DNA of 64,000 nt, taken from the NCBI RefSeq assembly GCF_004115215.2, contig NC_041738.1, positions 12,556,669-12,620,668 on the forward strand, given 5' to 3'. Of the stretch, positions 48,340 through 64,000 are shown piece by piece (position 1 is the first letter of the stretch; the number at the start of each line of letters is the position of its first letter). The notes under the pieces are model-generated. The model saw nothing but the letters and a program-made list of their open reading frames with translations, was not told the DNA's origin and did not search any database. A program made the translations under genes and the position numbers. The DNA is from Ornithorhynchus anatinus (Eukaryota; Chordata; Mammalia; Monotremata; Ornithorhynchidae).

Positions 48340-49085
48340 TCGATTGTAATTTATCAAGCTCTTACTGTGGGCCAAGCGCTGTACCGAGCGCTTGGGGGGA
48401 GTACACCATAACGACCAACGGACGCTAGCCTCTGTCCAGCCCGGAGGGCCTCTCTTGCTCAGTCTTTAAGTCTTTGGCCAGAAGAGGATGCAGCCGGGCC
48501 GGATTGGACACGGTCCCTGTCCCCCGTGGGGTTCACAGTCTAAAAGGGAGCGAGAACAGGTACTGAATCCCGATTTTACAGATGAGGAAAGAGGCATAAT
48601 GAAGTCAAGTGATTTGCCCAAGGTCCCACAGCAGGAAAGTGATGGACCTGGGATTTGAACCCTGGTCTTTTTGTCGTCGAACTGTACTTTCCAAGCATTT
48701 AGTACAGTGCTCTGCACACAGTAAATGCTCAATAAATACCACTGAATGAATGAATCTCCAGTCCTGGGTTCTTTCCAGGAGGCCATGGTGCTCCTCCTCT
48801 GGGTATTTTAATTTTTTTAAATGGTATTTGTTACGTGCTTATTATATTCCAGGCACCTTAGTAAGCGCTGGGGGAGTTACAAGCTGATCAGGTTGAACAC
48901 AGTCCCTGTCCCACATGAGGCTCGCAGTCTTAATCCCCACTTTACAGATGAGGGAACTGAGGCATAGAGGAGTGAAGTGACTTGGCCAAGGCTACACAGC
49001 AGACAAGTGATAGAGCCGGAATCGGAACCCAGGTCCTTCTGACTCCCGGGCCCGGGCTCTATCCACTAGGCCACACTGCTTCTCA
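48340..49085 (-). mobile_element. LINE-2 tail and two antisense Mon-1 SINEs
   Basis: LINE-2 tail 48340-48420. Mon-1 48490-48790 is split by a sense LINE-2 tail (48669-48757). Full Mon-1 48815-49085. Confidence 0.84.
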
Positions 49086-49189
49086 TCTTTCCCATCACTG
49101 TTGACGACATCGCCATTCTCCCTCTTTCACAAGCCTGTACCTTTGGTAGAGTAATCTCTTAAGAAGAGAGGGGTGAAGAGAGTGAAGGA

Positions 49190-49600
49190 TGATGGCATTT
49201 GTTAAGCGCTTACTACGTGCCAAGCGCTAAGCGCTGGAGTAGGTACAAGTTGTTAATAATAACTATAACTGTGGCATTTAAGTGCTTACTACATGCTGGA
49301 CGCTCTACTAAGTGCTGGGATGGATCCCGGCTCTGCCACTTGTCAGCTCTGTGACTGTGGGCAAGTCACTTAACTTCCTGTGCCTCAGTTCCCTCATCTG
49401 TAAAATGGGGATTAAGACTGTGAGCCTCACGTGGGACAACCTGATGACCCTGTATCTACCCCAGTGCTTAGAACAGTGCTCTAAATACCAACATTATTAT
49501 TATTTTTATTACCAGCAAAGGGGGTTGGACACAGTCCCTGCCCCACACGGGGCTCACGCGTGACATTTTACAGACGAGGGCACCGAGACACTCGAAGCTC
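49190..49600. mobile_element. Nested Mon-1 elements downstream of C17orf98
   Basis: Antisense Mon-1 tails 49190-49320 continue at about 49510-49600 after a 5'-truncated sense Mon-1 insertion (49322-49510). Confidence 0.8.
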
Positions 49601-49630
49601 CGGGCTACTTAACAGAGCTGGAAGAAAAAG

Positions 49631-49636
49631 TTTATT
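49631..49636 (-). other. C17orf98 polyadenylation signal
   Basis: AATAAA on the minus strand about 40 nt after the stop codon, just before antisense SINE sequence begins. Confidence 0.75.
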
Positions 49637-49676
49637 TTATCTTCTGCCTACCCACGCGAGGAGAGGAAGGGGCTGG

Positions 49677-55330
<5,654 letters not shown>

Positions 55331-56128
55331 ATAAATGCAATTGCCTACCCCATCAAAAATATCCTACTCGACTCCAGCTGGATGCATCTTTCCCGAGAAG
55401 TGCAATAAAGGTACTTAAATCCAATGATAAATACCAGTTTATGATCTAATTGATATCGACTCCTAAATTTTGCCCTAATCCTACCTGCCAATGCCTCCTG
55501 CTGGGAAGTCATTCAAACCCACCCCGCCCGCCAAGTTAACAACTGAAGGCTCAGCGACCCAGAAACCAGCAGTTTGCATAGAATACGCACTAGACTAAAC
55601 CCTTTGATATTCACTCCACGTCTTTGGGGCCCTGTAGGCTCCTTATCAGCAGGGCTGCCTACCAATGCTGTACTCTCCCAAGTGCTCAGTACAGTCACCT
55701 TTAAGTGCCCAACACCATTGTTCAGATTTCTACAAACCTCACTGGTCCAAGCATTTGAACCAAATCTTGTAGCCCAGGGGTGCAGCTGCCCCCCACCAAC
55801 ACTGTGTGAAGTCAGACCTCTTTGTAAAATAGCTCACAGCCAGATGTTTGTTGGTTGTTTGGGTTTTTGTGGGGTTTGAGGGGGCGAGGAAGAGGAAAGG
55901 CTGTGGCTCTGTAGAGACAAGTCACGTAAGGGAAACCAAAAGTTTCTCACTTACCTTTCCTCTCACAGCCCACCTGAGAACTACACTCCCCCCACTATTA
56001 AACCAAAGTTTGGTTTCTAGAGCATGAAACCGGTCTACAACCTCCAGCCCTGATCAGGGGTGGTAGGGAAGGGATATCGTAAGGCTGGGCTATATTGGAC
56101 AGGGACTGGGGCAACCGTGAAGGCAGAA
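55331..56128. other. Intergenic DNA upstream of C17orf98 with few repeats
   Basis: Only a faint LINE-2 tail (about 55620-55710) is recognised. An AT-richer, ordered stretch at 55840-56040 contains the palindrome AACCAAAGTTTGGTT (about 56001-56015). No exon seen. Confidence 0.45.
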
Positions 56129-56548
56129 GCAGCATGGCGGCCTAACAAAGAGTACAGGCCTAGAAGCCAGTGGAATTGGGTTCTTATCCTGGCTTTGCCA
56201 TTTGTGACCTCTGTGACCATAGGCAAGTCACTTAACTTCCCTGGTCCTCACTTTCCACATATGTAAAGTGCAGATTTGATACCTGTTTTTCCCCTCCTAC
56301 TTGGGGTTCTGTGAGCCCCATGCATCCACTTTGCCCAAGGTCACAGCAAACAAGTAGCTGAGCCAGCATTAGAACCCAGGTCCTTCCCACTCCCCACTAG
56401 TGCTCCATAAATTGATAGTGCTGATCAAGGCCCCAGCACTTAGTTGACCCCCCCACGTTTATTCCTGAACTGTACTTTCCAAAAGCTTAGTGCAGTGCTC
56501 TGCACACAGTAAGCGCTCAATAAATACCACTGAATGTATGAATGTACG
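56129..56548. mobile_element. Old MIR/Mon-type SINEs and a LINE-2 tail downstream of RPL23
   Basis: Diverged sense SINE 56129-56325, antisense fragment 56325-56400, and a younger sense LINE-2 tail 56455-56548. Confidence 0.7.
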
Positions 56549-56868
56549 ATGCCCGAAGATGGTGCAGAGGCAGAAAACAGGGCTGGGTTTGGGGCTGCTT
56601 GTGGTGGCTTTCTGGTAGTAATAATAATTCCCTCAGAGGAATGGGAGGTGGCAAAAACTGCAATTTGCTTTCATCAAACTCCTTATTTCCCCACAATCCC
56701 CGCCATCCTGTGCAAGACTGCAGTTGCCTGGGGTAACTTTCTTTCCGGACACCCTGAACAGCTGCTTCGGTGGGGATAAAACAGCTTGCTTCTGTGAGCT
56801 CCAGGCCGGATTGGTGCTAGAGAGCCAAGATGGGCGGCCAAGGAGAAGGAAGTGGGGCAGACGGACAT

Positions 56869-56874
56869 TTTAAT
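56869..56874 (-). other. RPL23 polyadenylation signal (ATTAAA variant)
   Basis: ATTAAA on the minus strand about 30 nt past the RPL23 stop, followed by a T/G-rich stretch. This agrees with the very short 3'UTR typical of ribosomal protein genes. Confidence 0.65.
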
Positions 56875-56905
56875 AGTTGACTCCTTTATAAACAGGGATG
56901 GAGGG

Positions 56906-60659
<3,754 letters not shown>

Positions 60660-60860
60660 CTTGGCAGCGCCAAAGAGAGAAGGAGGGGGGGCCGCAAAGG
60701 CTGCCGGGATATGGCCTCCACCCGCTCACTCTCCACGTGACGCACCGCCCACCGGAAGGACGGGCCGGCCCCTGTCACGTGACGGGGGTCGGGCGGGCGG
60801 GCGGGCGGCAGCGCCCCCTACAGGCGACGCGGGGAAGCCAAGGCCGTGGAGCGTCAAGCC
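60660..60860 (-). promoter_or_regulatory. RPL23 promoter: TOP-like start, two CACGTG E-boxes, ETS site
   Basis: Upstream of the RPL23 ATG the transcribed strand reads CCTTCTCTCTTT (60683-60672), a plausible 5'TOP start about 13-24 nt before the ATG. Further up are CACGTG at 60734-60739, ACCGGAAG at 60751-60758, and TCACGTGA at 60775-60782. A CTCF-core-like CAGCGCCCCCTA lies at about 60809-60820. Confidence 0.7.
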
Positions 60861-60867
60861 TGAAGTT

Positions 60868-60962
60868 GCGAATCTCTGTCTGTTGCCCCATCGTCCATTC
60901 CAAGCGCTTAGCGCAGTGCTCTGCACATCGTGGGCGCTCCATAAAGACGATTGAATGAATGA
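60868..60962 (+). mobile_element. LINE-2 3' tail upstream of RPL23 promoter
   Basis: CTGTCTGTTGCCCCATCGTC to GACGATTGAATGAATGAG; marks the distal edge of the repeat-free promoter. Confidence 0.83.
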
Positions 60963-61033
60963 GTGTATTGCAGGTTGTTCGACAAACCTGCAATGAAAGG
61001 AAGGCCTAAACCCTCACCCTCCTCAATTCAGTT

Positions 61034-61459
61034 AATAATAATGTTGGGATTTGTTAAACGCTTACTAGGTGCCAAGCACTGTTCTAAGCGCTGGGGTAGA
61101 TGGAATAATAACAACAATGGTATTTCTTAAGCGCTTACTACGTGCCAAGCACTGTTCTAAGCTCCGGGGTGGATAGAATAATAACAATGATGGTATTTGT
61201 TAAGCGCTTACTAGGTGCCAAGCACTGTTCCAATCCTTGGGGTAATAATAATAATAATGATGGTATTTTTTAAGCGCCTACTAGGTGCCAAGCACTGTTC
61301 TAAGCGCTGGGGTAGATAGAATAATAACAACAATGGTATTTCTTAAGCGCTTACTACGTGCCAAGCACTGATCTAAGCTCCGGGGTAGATGTAATAATAA
61401 CAATGATGGTATTTGTTAGGCGCTTACTTTGTGCCAAGCACTGTTCCAATCCCTGGGGT
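61034..61459 (-). repeat. Mon-1-tail tandem array with trimeric higher-order period
   Basis: Six units of about 67-76 bp followed by a seventh that is a complete Mon-1. Units 2 and 5 share ACAACAATGGTATTTCTTAA and AAGCTCCGGGG (start 61111 and 61327, 216 bp apart). Units 3 and 6 share CTGTTCCAATCC. Units 1, 4 and 7 share AATAATAAT leaders. Confidence 0.93.
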
Positions 61460-61738
61460 AATAATAATAATAATGGTATTTGTTAAGCGCTTATTATGTG
61501 CCCAGCACTGTTCATTCATTCATAGTATTATTATGATCTAAACCCTGGGGTAGATATAAGGTAATCAGGTTGTCCCACGTGGGGCTCACAGTTTTTATCC
61601 CCATTTCACAGATGAGGTCACTGAGGCACAGAGCAGTGACGTGACTTGCCCAAATCACACAGCTCATAAGTGGCGGACTCAGGATTAGAACCCACAGCCT
61701 CTGACTCCCAAGCCCGGGCTCCTGCCACTAAGCCACAC
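61460..61738 (-). mobile_element. Mon-1 SINE terminating the array
   Basis: Antisense full copy with a short ATTCATTCATAGTATTATTA insert after CACTGTTC; ends at CCACTAAGCCACAC. Confidence 0.88.
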
Positions 61739-61875
61739 AAAAAGGAGCTGGAGGAGCAACCTTCTCTGCAGCTTCACAGCAGAGGCTCCCTTTAACCCCA
61801 TCTCCTCCCCACAGCTTCACTCAGAATCGTGCTGAGGCACTAAAATCTAAATGAACTGGAGCAAGGTGGGGACCA

Positions 61876-62730
61876 TTCATTTATTCAGTTGTATTTATTG
61901 TGCACTTGCTGTGTGCAGAGCACTGTACCAAGCGCTTGGAAAGTACAATGCAGCAAGAAAGAGAGACAGTCCCTGCCCACAACGGGCTCACAGTCTAGAA
62001 GGGGAGGACACAGACATCAGTACAAGTAAATAGGCATCAATATAAATAAATAGAATTATAGTTAAGTGCCGTGGGGAGAGGAGAGGGGGACCAGGAAGGG
62101 GTTGTAGCTCAAAACTAGGTCAAGGTTGAATAATAATGAATAATTAAGGTACTTGTTAAGCGCTTACTATGTGTCAGACTCTGTTCTAAGCTTTGGGGTA
62201 GATCTAAACCAGTTAGGTTAGACCCAGTCCCCGTCCCATATGGGTCTTACATTCTTACCCCCATTTATAGACAAGTTAACTGAGGCTCAGAGAAATGAAG
62301 TGACTTGCCCAAGGTCGCAGAGCAGACATGTGATGGAGCTAGGATTAGAACTCGGGTCCTTCTGACTCCCAGGCCCGTGCTCTATCCACTAGGCCATGCT
62401 GTTCCTCACTAAATCACGCTACTTCTCTAATCTAAAAGACCACTGCTCGCCCCACCTTCAAGCCCTTCTGAAATCACATCTCCTCCAGGAGGCCTTCATT
62501 GATTAGTCTCTATTTTCCCAACCTTTTATCCCCCGATTGTCACTTCAGAGATGATGGGATCAACTCTTGTCTGGGCCCCTCCCATTATTCCAGGCAGCTC
62601 TAAAGTCCTTGCAGACAACCTGGCAAAGGGAATGTCACTGTTTATTGTACTATTGTACTTTCCCAAGCACTTAATACAGTGCTCTGCACGCAGTAAGCAC
62701 TCAATAAATATGACTGACCGAACGAGGGTA
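61876..62730. mobile_element. LINE-2 and Mon-1 copies
   Basis: Antisense LINE-2 3' end 61876-62070, antisense Mon-1 62125-62415, sense LINE-2 3' end 62440-62730. 61740-61870 shows no repeat. Confidence 0.8.
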
Positions 62731-62892
62731 CAATACAATTGAGTTGGTAGAAATGTTCCCTGCCCTCAGTGAGCTTTCGGTCTTCGAACCAGCAATTAAA
62801 ACCTGATCTTTGACCCCTCTCTCCTCCACTGCCTCCACAGAGCGCATTTCCATCAGATCTGTTGCATTGTACTCTCCCAAGCGCTTAGTACA

Positions 62893-63470
62893 TTCATTCA
62901 ATAGTATTTATTGAGCGCTTAGTAGGTGCAGAGCACTGTACTAAGCGCTTGGAATGGACAACAACAGATAGAGACCATCCCCACCCAATGATGGGCTCAC
63001 AGTCTAATCTGACAAATACCAACACTCTGCCACTTGACAGCTGTGTGACTGTGGGCAAGTGACTTAACTTCTCTGGGCCTCAGTTCCCTCATCTGTCAAA
63101 TGGGGATTAACTGTGAGCCTCACATGGGACAACCTGATTACCCTGTATCTACCCCAGTGCTTAGAACAGGGCTCTGCACCTAGTAAGTGCTTAACAAATA
63201 CAAACATTATTATTATTATTATTAATCGGGGGAGACTGATGGACAAAAACAAGACAACATAATCACAATAAATAGGATCAAGGGGATGTACACCTCATAA
63301 GCAAAATAAATAGGGTAATAAAAATATATACAAATATATACAAATGAGCACAGTGCTGAGGGGAAGGGAGGGGGGAGGAGCAGAGGGAAAGGGCGCTTAG
63401 CTGAGGGGAAGTGAAGGAGGGAAGGGAGAGGGAGCAGAGGACAGAGGGGGAGGAGAGGGAGCAGAGTACA
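62893..63470 (-). mobile_element. LINE-2 3' end split by a Mon-1
   Basis: Antisense LINE-2 62893-63018 continues at about 63228-63470 (GGGGGAGACTGATGGACAAA). A 5'-truncated sense Mon-1 with an (ATT)n tail lies between, with TCTAATC/ATTAATC at the junctions. Confidence 0.86.
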
Positions 63471-63539
63471 GTAAGCGCTCAATAAATGACATTCATTGAT
63501 TGATTATTCTGCACATGAGAAGTGTTCAATAATACCGAT

Positions 63540-64000
63540 AATAATTCTGGTGCAGTTAAAGGCTTACTATGTGCCAAGCACCGTTAGTGACAATATTGTT
63601 AAGTGCTTACTGCCAGGTACTCAGTCCCCATTTACAGATGAGGTAACAGAGGCCCAGAGAAGTAAGTGATTTGCTTGAGGTCACACAGCAGACAAGTGGT
63701 AGAGTCAGGATTAGAACCTGTGCCCATCAGCCTCCCAGGCCTGTGCTCTACCCACCAGGCCATAAAGCCATTCTAAGTGGTACAGTGAAATAAAGTCACC
63801 AAGTTGTACACAGTTCCCTTCCCACATGGGCTCACAGTCTAAATCGGAGGGAGTAGGATTTAATCCCCACTTTATAATAATAATAATAATGATGATGGCC
63901 ACACTTACTATGTGCCAAGCACTGTTCTAAACGCTGGGGGAGATACAAGGTAATCAGGTTGTGCCACGTGGGGCTCACATTCTTAACTCCCAATTTACAG
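63540..64000 (-). mobile_element. Antisense Mon-1 SINEs to the window edge
   Basis: Copy 63540-63770 (rearranged) and 63870-64000, the latter running off the window end. Confidence 0.82.

Noticed and set aside
56001-56015. Palindrome AACCAAAGTTTGGTT
   Set aside because: Too short and isolated to assign a function; no neighbouring gene start.
61034-61500. Regularly spaced repeats resembling a CRISPR array
   Set aside because: The units are SINE 3' ends in a vertebrate genome with related, not unique, spacers.

Overview
The window reads as monotreme genomic DNA, most likely platypus (Ornithorhynchus anatinus). Nearly every non-coding stretch is packed with tRNA-headed Mon-1 SINEs (diagnostic core AAGCGCTTACTATGTGCCA, tRNA-like A and B boxes, ATT/AATAAT tails) and with 3' ends of the partner LINE-2 (tail GCTCAATAAATACGATTGAATGA). 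The host genes have mammalian exon structures. I assigned species from repeat type and gene similarity only; echidna is not excluded.

Five protein-coding genes can be rebuilt exon by exon with GT-AG introns and consistent reading phase: PSMB3 (+, 9333-13661), PIP4K2B (-, 27209-16412), CWC25 (-, 43920-32157), C17orf98 (-, 54859-49677) and RPL23 (-, 60659-56906). Their order and orientation match my recollection of human 17q12. There are two intact Pol III tRNA genes: tRNA-Asn(GTT), 8.6 kb upstream of PSMB3, and tRNA-Cys(GCA), between CWC25 and C17orf98. Two H/ACA snoRNAs of the SNORA21 type sit in RPL23 introns 2 and 3.

Layout: 1-8.9 kb is repeat-rich upstream DNA with the tRNA-Asn gene. From 8.9 to 13.75 kb is PSMB3 with a CpG-rich NRF1/CCAAT promoter. 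From 14.2 to 27.9 kb is PIP4K2B, convergent with PSMB3 and ending in a promoter with three evenly spaced CCAAT boxes. From 27.9 to 31.6 kb is intergenic, and 31.6-44.2 kb is CWC25. From 44.2 to 49.6 kb is SINE-rich DNA with tRNA-Cys, 49.6-54.9 kb is C17orf98, 56.9-60.9 kb is RPL23 with its two snoRNAs, and 61-64 kb is repeats.

The genes are mostly housekeeping (proteasome core, phosphoinositide kinase, splicing factor, ribosomal protein, tRNAs). They are linked by ancient synteny, not by a shared pathway. I found no new gene system. The most unusual content is structural: several local tandem arrays built from SINE or LINE-2 3' ends, three of them with higher-order (dimer or trimer) periodicity; an approximately 42-residue Pro/Ala expansion at the start of PIP4K2B; an eight-copy GGGGCC hexanucleotide tract, in sense orientation, 31 nt from a CWC25 splice acceptor; and three CCAAT boxes spaced exactly 31 bp apart upstream of PIP4K2B.
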